A stretch of DNA of 64,000 nt from Plantago elongata (taxonomy: Eukaryota > Streptophyta > Magnoliopsida > Lamiales > Plantaginaceae), in contig JAYMSP010000143.1 of the NCBI GenBank assembly GCA_036897095.1, forward strand, positions 1-64,000, given 5' to 3'. Below the pieces are notes generated by a model that saw only the letters and a program-made list of their open reading frames with translations, ran no database searches and was not told where the DNA came from. Below, piece after piece: positions 9,385-19,800 of the stretch (the first letter of the stretch is position 1; every line of letters starts with the position of its first letter). The translations under genes were made by a program, and so were the position numbers.

Positions 9385-9459
9385 TTGGGGATGAAGAAGA
9401 AAATCGGATCGGATTCCCACTGATTTCTGTGATTACCTAACCAGCTACTACTGACCCAA
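9385..9459 (+). ncRNA. C/D box snoRNA with two 25S guides
   Basis: Terminal stem TTGGG (9385-9389) pairs with CCCAA (9455-9459). Box C is a divergent GGGATGA (9388-9394). Box D' CTGA is at 9420-9423 and box D CTGA at 9451-9454. The D' guide TCGGATTCCC is complementary to GGGAATCCGA of 25S (context GGGGAATCCGACTG) and points to the A of GGGA, probably the yeast Am2220 (snR47) site. The D guide AACCAGCTACTA is complementary over 12 bases to TAGTAGCTGGTT of 25S and points to the A of TAGTA. Two independent matches at correct distances from D boxes make chance unlikely. Confidence 0.78.
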
Positions 9460-9546
9460 ATGCCATCGTTTGATTTTCGACTACTGTTTTCAGTATTTGA
9501 TTTTTCTTCTGCTTTTCCTTGCATGTATTTTTTTTTTGGTATTGAG

Positions 9547-9634
9547 TGGCTGATGATGTTGATCATATTTGCTACTCTTGATGAGAAATCAAATTTCTCT
9601 GTGACGATTATTTTCCACCAAGATCTCTGAGGCC
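9547..9634 (+). ncRNA. C/D box snoRNA with guides to abutting 25S segments
   Basis: Box C is CTGATGA (9550-9556) and box D CTGA (9627-9630), with a short GGC/GCC terminal stem. A C' box is TTGATGA (9578-9584) or GTGACGA (9601-9607). The D guide CCACCAAGATCT is complementary over 12 bases to AGATCTTGGTGG of 25S, pointing to the C of AGATC. Upstream, ATATTTGCTACT is complementary to AGTAGCAAATAT of 25S but is followed by CTTGA instead of a canonical D' box. In 25S the two target segments are separated by a single base. Confidence 0.75.
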
Positions 9635-9768
9635 TATCACTTGAGAATCCATAACATGCATCTCTTAGATCACAACTAATAAACAGTTTTTCATGTTTAC
9701 CTACTTGATTTAATACTCAGATATTTAGTCTGTAATAATTGTTCGGACATATTTGTAGCTGCATTTGA

Positions 9769-9853
9769 GGTGCTGTGATGACTATGAATTTATCTCGTTA
9801 ATCTGATGATCATTGAGGAAAACTTTCATTCCATTCTTATTTGTCTGAGCACC
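9769..9853 (+). ncRNA. C/D box snoRNA, 25S guide (ATTAACGAGAT)
   Basis: A perfect terminal stem GGTGC (9769-9773)/GCACC (9849-9853) encloses box C GTGATGA (9775-9781), D' CTGA (9803-9806), an overlapping C'-like TGATGAT, and box D CTGA (9845-9848). The D' guide ATCTCGTTAAT is complementary over 11 bases to ATTAACGAGAT of 25S rRNA (context GGATTAACGAGATTCCC) and points to the second A of ATTAA, next to the C that yeast snR64 methylates. The guide beside D shows no rRNA match I can recall. At 85 bases with all boxes it is structurally the clearest RNA of the cluster and its last recognised member. Confidence 0.82.
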
Positions 9854-9889
9854 ATACTTCTCTTACGGTTATTTGAATGATGTTTGGAT

Positions 9890-10035
9890 GTATATTTGAT
9901 TGTACATTTGGATGGATTTTGGTGAAAATTGTGTTTGGAGGTACATTTGATTGAAGTTTTTTAAGTGTATTTTAGTTCAAATCACTGGTTCATCGAGTTA
10001 AATGGGTATATTCAAATCCCCATCAAAACACCCCT
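9890..10035. repeat. Dispersed repeat, family B copy 1
   Basis: This stretch (TGTTTGGATG, GGATTTTGGTGAAAATTG, TGTTTGGAGG, GGTTCATCGAGTTAAATG) is closely similar in order and sequence to the reverse complement of 27990-28150. The two are inverted copies of one non-coding, MITE-like repeat. Ends and target-site duplication are not resolved. Confidence 0.55.
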
Positions 10036-11006
10036 TACTCTTGACTTTATTTGAAGTTAACACCTTTGTATGCCTGGTATTGATGATTTCATTCGTGTCT
10101 TTGTTTTTTAGATTATTTATTTGATCGATTATTAAAATCCAGAATCAGTAAGAGAACTCATATATAAAGCTAATATAGAGAACAAAAATGTTTGAGCCTG
10201 TTAGACCGACCCAGTAAGCCGTGACTCGCTGCGGTGTGGGATTTTTACACTATGTTAGGCTTACGGTAGCCTTGTAAGACCAACGCATTTCCACTAAATC
10301 CAGCCCAGCCCAAGCAAGCTGATCTGGCGGCCTGTTTTTGGTACAAAATTTGTTCTTTTCATTTTCGTTTTATCGGGACAGAATTTGTAGACATAATTAT
10401 TTGCTATCTCATTGTTTGTTTATGAAAAAGAATATTTGATGTGAAAATTTATATATATTGGTTGTATAATTATTTGGGTTCTAATAAGTTGAGAATATCA
10501 ATTAACAAAATATATGGTCCAAACCTTCACATTTAGATATACGTGAAGTACAATAATTTCAATCTTCATTGAAAACTAGAACTTGCTTTTCTTGATAGAC
10601 ATTAGAAGAATTCAACTTCTGGCCCTTTTCTTGATGGACGTTACAAAAAATTGACCCCGGGAGCCATAATTTAAAACTTTCGTTATCACAAGCTTCATGA
10701 ATCATTGCTCTATATGAATGTACTGTGTATTGAGGTAGGCATGAGACACAACACTAAAATGGTACCTGACACATTAATAAAATGATGATACAACTGCGGT
10801 AGATGAAGATGTCTTTGTCAATTCACTTTGAAAAGACTTATTATGGAATCAAGAATTGATTAACCCTCTTCATGAACTACGTAGAAAAATTCAAATGTGC
10901 GTATTATATTGTACATCTACGGAATTGGTAATGTTCAATTTGTATACGTTATATTAATCTTATGTAAAATTTGTATAATTTGACAAATTTTAAATTCTGG
11001 TGTGTG
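10036..11006. other. Gene-free stretch
   Basis: No gene recognised. A moderately GC-richer patch at about 10195-10345 (CCAGTAAGCCGTGACTCGCT and following) stands out from its AT-rich surroundings and may be an old mobile-element remnant, but I cannot classify it. Confidence 0.4.
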
Positions 11007-11701
11007 AGACCTTCTACACTGAATGCATTGTCGTATCGCGTCGTGGACGACGACGCACTGTCACATGTCCATTTGTCGGCAATGACGCTCTCATGTGCAT
11101 CATTACCACACCGTGCCATTGCAGGGCGCGGTGTGAAGGCTTGGCAGCAGCTAAGTAGATGTTGCCAAGTGTAAAATTATTTTTATTTTTATTTTTTTAC
11201 TTTTTTACATTTTTCAATTTCAAACGCGAATAACTTGAAAAATATAAATGTAAAAAATGTATAAAAATTACCAACGTGTTCGTTTTTTCGAGATCTACAA
11301 ATAGAGACCACTTTCGATTATTTTTGGATCATTCAATCTAAAACTCATTTTCTCTCACAATTAAACTTAAAATTATAAAACAACCTCTGAAAATTCAATT
11401 TTATTAACTTCGACTTCTAAACACTATTATAATATATTATATATATTTTTGGTAAAATAAAAAAAAATATTTTTCTAATTTTAAATTTTAATAAATTATA
11501 AAATGACTTTAAAAAATACAATTCATTAATTTCAACATCTAAATACTCTTATAATACGAATAATATGTAATAAAAATAAAAAAGTATTTAAAAAGTTATT
11601 AAAAAATTTCATGACGTGGCAACGACGTGATGACGACGCGTCGCCATTGGAGAAAAAATGCACGACTACGCGTCGTCGCGCGTCACCATTGGAGATGGTC
11701 T
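11007..11701. mobile_element. Non-autonomous DNA transposon (MITE), probably PIF/Harbinger-like
   Basis: The left end AGACCTTCTACACTGAATG and the reverse complement of the right end, AGACCATCTCCAATGGTG, form imperfect terminal inverted repeats. Both ends are unusually rich in CG-containing words such as CGTCGT and GACGACGC, while the interior is AT-rich. The block around 11295-11355 (AATAGAGACCACTTTCG, ACTCATTTTCTCTCAC) resembles the transcribed leader of Harbinger relatives. No transposase is present. A target duplication was not identified, so the superfamily is tentative. Confidence 0.45.
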
Positions 11702-11969
11702 GACAATTAGTTGCCGATCGTTTTGTTGTCACTGATGCGTGTCAACTCTACATTTTATATGGTGAAAAACAAAAAGAAATATAAAATTTTAATATTAAGT
11801 TTAAAATTAAAATTTGAAACACCTAATTTATGGTTTCGTAGGAATCCAATTTATCTGACAGGTGTATACGTAGTTGATAATTGATGTCTATAAATTAAGT
11901 ACCTTCTTTGAATTTGGGTTCTTCAGCTCAATGTTTAGAGATGTGTGTTTTGAATTAGTTAATAATCTT

Positions 11970-12300
11970 CTATAATGGTGATTGCGTTGTTTTGGTTTCT
12001 CCTTTAACAAGAGAGGATTCGCAAATCACGCACTAACCACACTATGGTTTTAGGAAAAAGTTTCAACTTCCATTTACACACTTACCACACTATGATTCTA
12101 GCAAAAAGTTTTAACTTCGACAATGGTGATTGCGTTGTTTTTGTTTCTTATTGTAGTAGAGAGGATTCACAAATGTCTCCCAGTCTTCTCTTTGTAAAGG
12201 ATGTTGTTTTGCGTTGTTTTTGTTTCTCCTTGTAGAGGAGAGGATTCGCAAACCACGCACCGACTAGAGTTGCATGCTTTGGTTTCCCAGTCTTCTCCGT
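11970..12300. repeat. Degenerate tandem repeat block
   Basis: The motif TGGTGATTGCGTTGTTTT followed by GTTTCTCC and GAGAGGATTCGCAAA occurs at about 11978, 12124 and, partly, 12208. A second motif, CCACACTATGRTTYTAG followed by AAAAAGTTT, occurs at about 12037 and 12089. Unit length varies, which indicates successive unequal duplications. No coding potential was seen. Confidence 0.6.
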
Positions 12301-13528
12301 AGAGAAGAGGGTACGATCCCACAAGTGGGTTAGTTGATAATCTAATTGTTATGATTAATATATACTGCTCTTTTTTGGAACGCAATATAGATGTGGAATT
12401 TCAACAATTTCAATCAATTGGGCTTTTAGCTATCGCCTTATGTATTGAATGGCCCATCCATAATGTTACTTGACGAATTTACCTTTTACTTAGACAAAGG
12501 CAGGAGTGTTTTCTCAAGAGTCCCTTCATACCTTATACGTTTACTAAAGAGGAGTATACTATGATAGATTTCACATACATTATAAATTATTAATAAATAC
12601 TAACTCTGAATTAAAAATATTACGAGTATTTTAATCTACTTCGAAAGTTACAATTTGAAGTTGCAATTTAGCTTATAATTTAGTACAATTTCGAATTTGT
12701 ATCTTATGATTGCAATGACAATATTTAGTTAAATACTAATTATCGTATATTTATATTTTACAATTCGGATTTGTTTATCAATTTTATATTTAACTCGGTA
12801 GAATAAAGTATAAACGATCTCGTAGGTCTTTGTGTTGTTGTTGAATATTAGGGCCTGGTATTCCGATAATTCAATGGGATGATGTGGATATACCTTTGTT
12901 CTCAAACGGATGGAAGGACTTCTTTGTTTTTCTAGAATCAATTTGAGATAATTCAATTTCATTGTTTATTTATTATGTTATACATATAAACCTCAAATTC
13001 AAATTGAGATTATTCAATTCTACCTCTAGTCGAATTTAGTCATTACTTTTTTTAGTTTGGATATGTAGAATTATTCTTGCTCCAGTAATGTGATGAAATG
13101 AAATAAAGAAAAGTATTCCATCTCATCTCTCTATGAGCTATTGTTCTATCTCAATATTTTACCCTGTAATTTTAAAACATGACTATAAAAATAAAGTATT
13201 CCTGTATTTGGTTTGGGAAAACGAAAGGGTTTTGTCTTGAAGGAAATGGAATTCAAGATGATGAGTATAAAAATCTGGAACTCGAACCAACTTGTTTCAT
13301 GTTCAAACACAGGTAAGGCAACTTAAAATTTAATCACCTTTGTAGTCAGTATAATTATGTATCTTACTCCAGTAATGAGTGTGTACGCAAAGAACCAAGA
13401 AACCAAGCTAATTTTGATTCACTTCGGCAGTCACTCTCATTCACGTGAATTGATCTTGTAACAACCAAATCATCTTTTCCTAAAGTCTATTTCCTAACAA
13501 CTGTGTTCCCCACAAGTTTTGAAAGCAC
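12301..13528. other. Gene-free stretch upstream of the receptor-like gene
   Basis: AT-rich sequence with no recognisable coding or RNA gene. The right end is the promoter of the LRR receptor-like protein. Confidence 0.45.
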
Positions 13529-13535
13529 TATATAA
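13529..13535 (+). promoter_or_regulatory. Probable TATA box of the receptor-like protein gene
   Basis: TATATAA lies 45 bases upstream of the ATG at 13574, as expected for a gene with a very short leader. Confidence 0.5.
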
Positions 13536-13573
13536 TAGTAAGACAATCCCTCCATTGGAGAAAGATAAAAGAC

Positions 13574-16213
13574 ATGGATATCAAGTTATCAACTCTTGAG
13601 CTGTTAGAATTCATGCTAATCTTAATTCTACTCACTGAAATTTATACTCCATCTGCTTCTGAAGCAAAGATTATGTGCAAAGACAATGAGAGAGAAGCTC
13701 TTCTCACTCTCAAACAAGGCCTCATAGATCCATATGGCAATCTCTCATCATCATGGGGACATGGAACTAGCAACAACAACGAATGCTGTGAATGGTGGGG
13801 AGTCACGTGCAGCAACAACACCGGCCACGTGATTGACCTCGTTATCTCTGACTTGAGAGGTGAGATCAGTCCATCTTTACTTGAGTTGCGTCGCTTAAAT
13901 ATGTTGGTCTTAACTGGCAATGATTTCATGGGTGCGAAAGTCCCTGATTTCATCGGTGGGCTAGGGAAACTAGAATATTTGATCCTCCGCCGGAACAATT
14001 TTTCTGGTGAAGTCCCTTATCAGCTAGGGAACTTAACCAACTTGATGGAACTTGATCTTTCTAATAACAAATTAACTTCAAACGACCTCACTTGGCTTTC
14101 TAATTTTGCTTTGCTAGATTCACTCACATTGTACCGTAACCAGTTTGCAGGACCTATTTCATGGCTGTCGAATCTTACCTCCTTGTCTGAACTTGATTTG
14201 TCCTGGAATTCCTTTTCTGGATCAGTTCCTGACCTGATATCTTTTAACTCATTGCGCCAATTAGATCTCCGAAATAATGAACTAACAAACCTCCCCACCA
14301 GCATTTCCAACCTTTCTTCGCTATCCACACTTGATTTGTCCTATAACCAATTTCAAGGATCTCTTCAATGGATTCTCAACCTCACTTCATTAACAGAACT
14401 TGATTTGAATGCAAATTTTTTCACCGGAGAAATTCCAGATTTGAAATCATTCTCTTCTCTAACAGTGCTATATCTCAGCTATAATAAACTCACAGGCCAA
14501 CTTCCCCAAAGCATTGGCCAACTTTCCAACCTTGAAGTGTTGGATGTTTCTTTGAATTCTTTGGTAGGCACTGTCTCTGATGTTCATCTCTCTGAACTTC
14601 ATAAGTTGGATGATCTTAATATATGCTTCAACTCATTATCTTTGAACTTGAATCCCGATTGGGTTCCGCCTTTTCATTTGAGTTATATCTTTCTAGCCGG
14701 CTGCAACATCAGGCCTCAGTTCCCAACATGGCTAGAAACACAGCGTGATTTTATCGTTTTGGATCTCTCTGCCAATTTCATATCTGATGAAGTCCCGCAT
14801 TGGTTGTGGCATCTGTCTGATCAAATTGGAAACTTGAACCTCTCTCACAACAATATGAGTGGCCTAGTCTCTGATCTTTCGTCGAACTTTGTATATGGTA
14901 GTATCCTAGATATCAGCAACAACAAGTTTTATGGTCCTCTCCCCTTGTTACCTCCCAATCCTTTCACAATGCAGCTTTCATATAATAAGTTCAGTGGAAC
15001 AATTCGATCCATATGCAGTGCAAGAAAGTATGATCAGCTGCAAGTACTTGATCTTTCAAGTAATCAGTTATCAGGAGAGCTTCCAGACTGTTGGGAGAAA
15101 ATGAGCGAATTAGAAGTTCTCAGTTTGGCGAACAATAATTTTTCCGGCCATCTTCCACGTAGTTTTGGTTCTGTCACCAGCCTTCAGATATTGAATTTCC
15201 GCAACAATCGTGTGAGTGGGAAGTTGCCATCCACTTTGAAGAACTGCTCGAATCTTGTGTTGATTGATGGTGGAAAGAATGAGCTAACAGGTACGATACC
15301 GACTTGGCTAGGAGCTGTCAGCGGAATCAAATTTCTGAGCCTTCGACACAACAGTATCCATGGTAAGATTCCTCCAGAAATTTGTCATAGCTCAAGTATT
15401 CAAGTCCTCGATCTTTCAGTGAACAATATATCAGGATCAATTCCTAACTGCTTCCAGAATTTCACTTCTCTGGTCAATGGATCAGCTGAAAGAACTGATC
15501 CTCAAACTGACTCGGAACTATTACACGAATTTATGGGTTTTGTTGAGAATGCTATAGTTGAGTGGAAACAGCAGGAGTCACAGTACAAGCATCCACTCCA
15601 GCTCCTGATGCTCATTGACCTTTCGAGCAATAAACTAACCGGAAGCATTCCACCACAACTTTCTCTCTTGAGCGGATTAGTGTCATTGAATCTTTCACGA
15701 AATTATCTGACAGGGCATGTAAATTCAGACATTGACCAGATGAAGATGTTAGAAACTCTCGATTTTTCCAGAAACAGGCTCACAGGTGTGATTCCAGAAG
15801 GTCTTGCAGAGTTAAACTTTCTTGCCGTTTTGGACTTGTCAAGCAATAATCTGTCAGGTAAAATCCCAAAGAGCACTCAGTTACAAAGCTTCGATGCATC
15901 TGCATATGCTGGCAATAACCAACTCTGTGGAGCTCCCCTGCTAAACTGCCGTGGAGACGACGAACCTAGGCCATCTGCTACTAATCGAGGTAGTCAGAGT
16001 GATAGTGATGAGGGACTCGATCTGAACCAGTCTCTGGTTATGGACTATGTTGTTTCAGCTGTGTTTGTTTATGTTGTGGGGTTCTGGTTTGTCATCGGTC
16101 CTTTGATATTCAAGAGATCGTGGAGAAATGCTTATTTTGGCTACCTGGGTAAGATCGGGGATTGTCTATATCTTGCGGTAACCTCATGGACGAAGGTTCA
16201 TCAGGTAGATTAG
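13574..16213 (+). CDS. LRR receptor-like protein (RLP, EIX/Cf type), no kinase
   Basis: Single exon, 879 residues. It has a signal peptide (about 1-30), an LRRNT cap with CKDNEREALLTLKQGL and the paired-cysteine motif ECCEWWGVTC (about 35-80), then roughly 28-30 plant-type leucine-rich repeats (LxxLxLxxNxLxGxIP). These are interrupted near residues 630-680 by the non-LRR island typical of RLPs. The final repeats end in a CGAPL-type cap and an acidic juxtamembrane stretch (SDSDEGLD). One transmembrane helix follows (about 826-846), then a 33-residue cytoplasmic tail without a kinase. Such proteins sit in the plasma membrane and signal with SOBIR1/BAK1-type kinases, often in pathogen sensing; the ligand cannot be told. 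Many N-glycosylation sequons are present. The frame is intact. EIX1/2-like is the closest group I recognise. Confidence 0.94.
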   Translation: MDIKLSTLELLEFMLILILLTEIYTPSASEAKIMCKDNEREALLTLKQGLIDPYGNLSSSWGHGTSNNNECCEWWGVTCSNNTGHVIDLVISDLRGEISPSLLELRRLNMLVLTGNDFMGAKVPDFIGGLGKLEYLILRRNNFSGEVPYQLGNLTNLMELDLSNNKLTSNDLTWLSNFALLDSLTLYRNQFAGPISWLSNLTSLSELDLSWNSFSGSVPDLISFNSLRQLDLRNNELTNLPTSISNLSSLSTLDLSYNQFQGSLQWILNLTSLTELDLNANFFTGEIPDLKSFSSLTVLYLSYNKLTGQLPQSIGQLSNLEVLDVSLNSLVGTVSDVHLSELHKLDDLNICFNSLSLNLNPDWVPPFHLSYIFLAGCNIRPQFPTWLETQRDFIVLDLSANFISDEVPHWLWHLSDQIGNLNLSHNNMSGLVSDLSSNFVYGSILDISNNKFYGPLPLLPPNPFTMQLSYNKFSGTIRSICSARKYDQLQVLDLSSNQLSGELPDCWEKMSELEVLSLANNNFSGHLPRSFGSVTSLQILNFRNNRVSGKLPSTLKNCSNLVLIDGGKNELTGTIPTWLGAVSGIKFLSLRHNSIHGKIPPEICHSSSIQVLDLSVNNISGSIPNCFQNFTSLVNGSAERTDPQTDSELLHEFMGFVENAIVEWKQQESQYKHPLQLLMLIDLSSNKLTGSIPPQLSLLSGLVSLNLSRNYLTGHVNSDIDQMKMLETLDFSRNRLTGVIPEGLAELNFLAVLDLSSNNLSGKIPKSTQLQSFDASAYAGNNQLCGAPLLNCRGDDEPRPSATNRGSQSDSDEGLDLNQSLVMDYVVSAVFVYVVGFWFVIGPLIFKRSWRNAYFGYLGKIGDCLYLAVTSWTKVHQVD

Positions 16214-16894
16214 TGATTCCAGTTGTTACATCCCTAGCATCTGAAAACCGGTATTACGATATCTCTGGGCAGGAACTACAAAGAAAAGTTTAACAGTCCT
16301 TGAATGCAGGTACATCAAGAGCAGGAATTAGAGAAGTAAGCTAAGCACACGTTCCTCAAAGAATCTATTGTTTTTTGTTTTGTGACATGTGTATTAGTGG
16401 TTCAGGTTCTGTTTGTTGTTATAAGGGCCAAATAACTATTTGTATTTCTCTTTCTCTAAGCGTATGAATTACTTGTTTCTGTCGATGCTTATGTATAAAT
16501 GTGTGTCAATTAACATGAGTATCATGTAAAACATAGCCCAAAGAAGACGTTCATAAGCAAGGATTGGAAGTGTTCTATGCTCTCCGTATCAAACTATGTG
16601 GTCATGACTAGCATACTGTGGTACTGGACAGATGATAAAATGAAAGTGAAACCGACAATTCAACCTCGACTCAGAAACTTCACCTCCCTGAAAGTCAGTT
16701 GACCCTCTATTGAAGTCGACATAAAAAATGTTGAAAAGAATGTATCATTTGTTGTTCGAAACCGAGGGGTATTTCATATGTTACATAATCACTACTAATA
16801 CTAACTAGTAATACAAATCAGTTTTTTTCTGAAATGAACTATAAATTAGAGTTGATGAATAGGCCATGGTAAAAAGTTATGGCAACGAGATTCT
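16214..16894. other. Convergent 3' ends
   Basis: This holds the 3' UTR of the plus-strand receptor-like gene and that of the minus-strand ATAD3 gene. No additional gene or clear terminator motif was seen. Confidence 0.5.
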
Positions 16895-19800
16895 CTAAGC
16901 TCCTTGGCCACTTTCACCTGCTAATTTTATCCGCTGGTAATGCTCAGCAACTTTGTAATCAACGACCTCCCTGAACAGCTCGGCATCAAGAATGCAGTCT
17001 GGTCGTCCATACACTGCTGCTTGGACACCAGCCATGAGTTTTGCAATCTCACGGCCGGAGAAGCCTTCCGTCTTCTTTGCAGCTTCTCGTATTACATCGT
17101 CTGGAAGGTCTTTCACGGTTATCCTTTGCACTTGCTTCTTGAACAATTGCCCCCACTTGACCTCTTTGCTCTCTTTCCCAGAGAGGTACTTGTTCATGTA
17201 TAGTTTCAGCAGCTGGAACCGCTCTTCTTCCCTTGGAAGTGGGAATTCTATAACTTCATCAATGCGGTCTGTTACGGCACTGTCAAGATCACCGGGTCTG
17301 TTTGTGGCCAGAACGAGAACTACATCCCTAGATTGGTCTCCAGTACGATAGAGCAGTGCATTAAGAGCACTGCGCTGGGCTTCACTCATATAGGTGCTGT
17401 TACGCCTGCATGGATCATTTTATGGTCGGAAATTAGATGTGATCCAGATAGATACTCATAAAAACTTGAGATGCTTGTGATACAAAATCACTGTTTTATT
17501 TAACATATGCTTAGAATAATTTGCTTAAGCAACTGCACCCATTGATTCAGGGTAACCCATGTAAGCTGATGGGCCCTTACCCATCAAACTAAAAAGAATA
17601 AGAACGTCTCTAATGTAAATTTGGAATGCACAGACACCATATGAATATAAAATTGATCTAGCCGGAGTATGAAAACTCCGATGCTAGTCTCAAAATTTCA
17701 GAGTAGTTCAATTATGTAATCTCACACCAAGTAATATTTCATGTTTAACAAGTTACTTACTCGCATAGGAAAGCATCAGCCTCATCAATAAATAGGAGTA
17801 AACCTTTCCTCGATTTTTTCGACCAATCAAAAATTTCATGTATCTTGGTAACAGCTTGGGGACCCAATGGTGCAACATCTCCCCCTGTCATCATGGCATA
17901 ATCCAAACCCTGAAAGCGAAGATCCACAGCTCCTTTAAAATTATTATGGAGCCGGCTCAAGCATGTTACATGTGCTTGTTTCCAAATATAAACATAATGA
18001 ACCAGAAATTAGGATGCATTGCATCAAGTGTGGACAGGGAAGGATATTATACATCCTTATGTTAAAGAACCCATGTTAGAAGTTTAGTTAGAATGGCATT
18101 GCATATAGTATTGATATGAAGGAACTGCTCAAACCATATGCTTTTCAGGATTATAACGTGTTTAGAATCTCCAATTGGAAGGAATTCAACATTTTGATGC
18201 TTAATAGTAAAGAAAGAGATATTTACCGACTTTCTGGCGATTTCCCTTGCAACCATAGTTTTGCCAGTACCAGGAGGTCCATAAAATAGCATGTTCCGAA
18301 ATGGCGCCTGGTGAAGTTTCGTGTTTGCTGTTGCACGAGATAGGTGCTCTATTCTCTTGTGCAGTGAAGGATGCAAAATAATTTCCCCTAGAGTAGATTT
18401 GCTTTGGGCTGATCCTGCTGCTGTGCTATAGCTAAGCATCTTCGATGCACTAGAACCAATGCCTGACCACGGGTATTTGGCCATTGACGATTCTCGAATC
18501 AGAGATGGCTGGCCAAGGATCCTATTGATATATCCCCATGTGACTCTGGCTCCTTCCCTGTGACCACAAATATCAAAAGGTGGCGAGTCCTCATAATCAT
18601 TTCATTATAAAGATATTTAACAAGAGAAATGTTTCTTAACTGGTTACGGACAACAAAAACAGATTACTTCTAATAAAGGAAATATCCATTTTGCATAAAT
18701 ACAGAAGGTCATGAAGTATAACACTATTTACCAATGTAGGAAGACTACACATGCACATATATATTTATGAAGTATGGTTAGTATTAAGACATAACCTCTG
18801 CCAGACAAGTAACAAAACTCTATGTACTTGAACTAATTATAAAGAGAGGGCCCAACCTGGTGGTATAAACCCCAGCAGCTAATGCTGTAGCTCCTCCAAC
18901 AGTCATCACCAGCCTGCTTCTGTCAGTCAATAGAATACGAAAACCCCCTGTAGATTCGAAAGTAGATTTTCTCTAAAGTCACTTATTATTTACTTGAGCC
19001 ACTAGTTATATACTTATGTGCACTTAAAATACAAAAAGGCCAGCTTTCATGACAGATACAAAACCTTCAATGTGACTGAAAGTTGTATTTATTGCGGCGA
19101 GCCATTTCTCTCTTTCACCATTTACAATCTCAAGTAGCATCCTTTTATCATGGTCTTCAGTTAATTTTTTCGTATGAGCTCGAGCTTCTGCCTCGGCCAT
19201 AGACTTCACTTTAATTGTTTCTTGTTCTATTTTGGCTCTCTCTTTCTCAGTCGCTCTTTGTTGCGCTTGAATCTGTTCTTCTGTTGCTCGCCTTGCCTGT
19301 TCTTTTCTTATGGATGACTCCTCTTGCATTTTAACTAATTCGACATTGTGTTTTCTCTGAGCTTCGTGATCTGTCTAAATTTATTGTAGGTAATCAACAG
19401 GTGCATACATATAGAAACTAAAGAGTAACGAATTAAATGTACCACCCACACATGTTGAAATAATTCCACGTTTTGTCAAAGCGTTTGTAGCCGAGTGGCA
19501 AGCTGAGATACCCGTAACCATGAGGTCACGGGTTCGATTCCCCGAAATGGGTGATTATATTCTCTGAATAGAGATTGGTGGTGATTTGCATCTAGAATCG
19601 ATTGATGAATTCGTCTTGTTCAACAATTGTAATTGTAATGCTATATTTCATGTTAATTAATAAAAAAAAATACAACCAAAATGTACAATAGTTTTAGTGT
19701 AATAATTTTGAAATAATTCCATGTTTTCACATCAACTTAAATGGTTTGACCAAGTACAGTAACATTACAGCTGAACGAATACACTTGTTACTCATACCTG

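Noticed and set aside
19482-19556. A tRNA gene in the ATAD3 intron
   Set aside because: Box A and B are present, but acceptor and T-arm do not pair and target duplications with an A-rich tail show a SINE.
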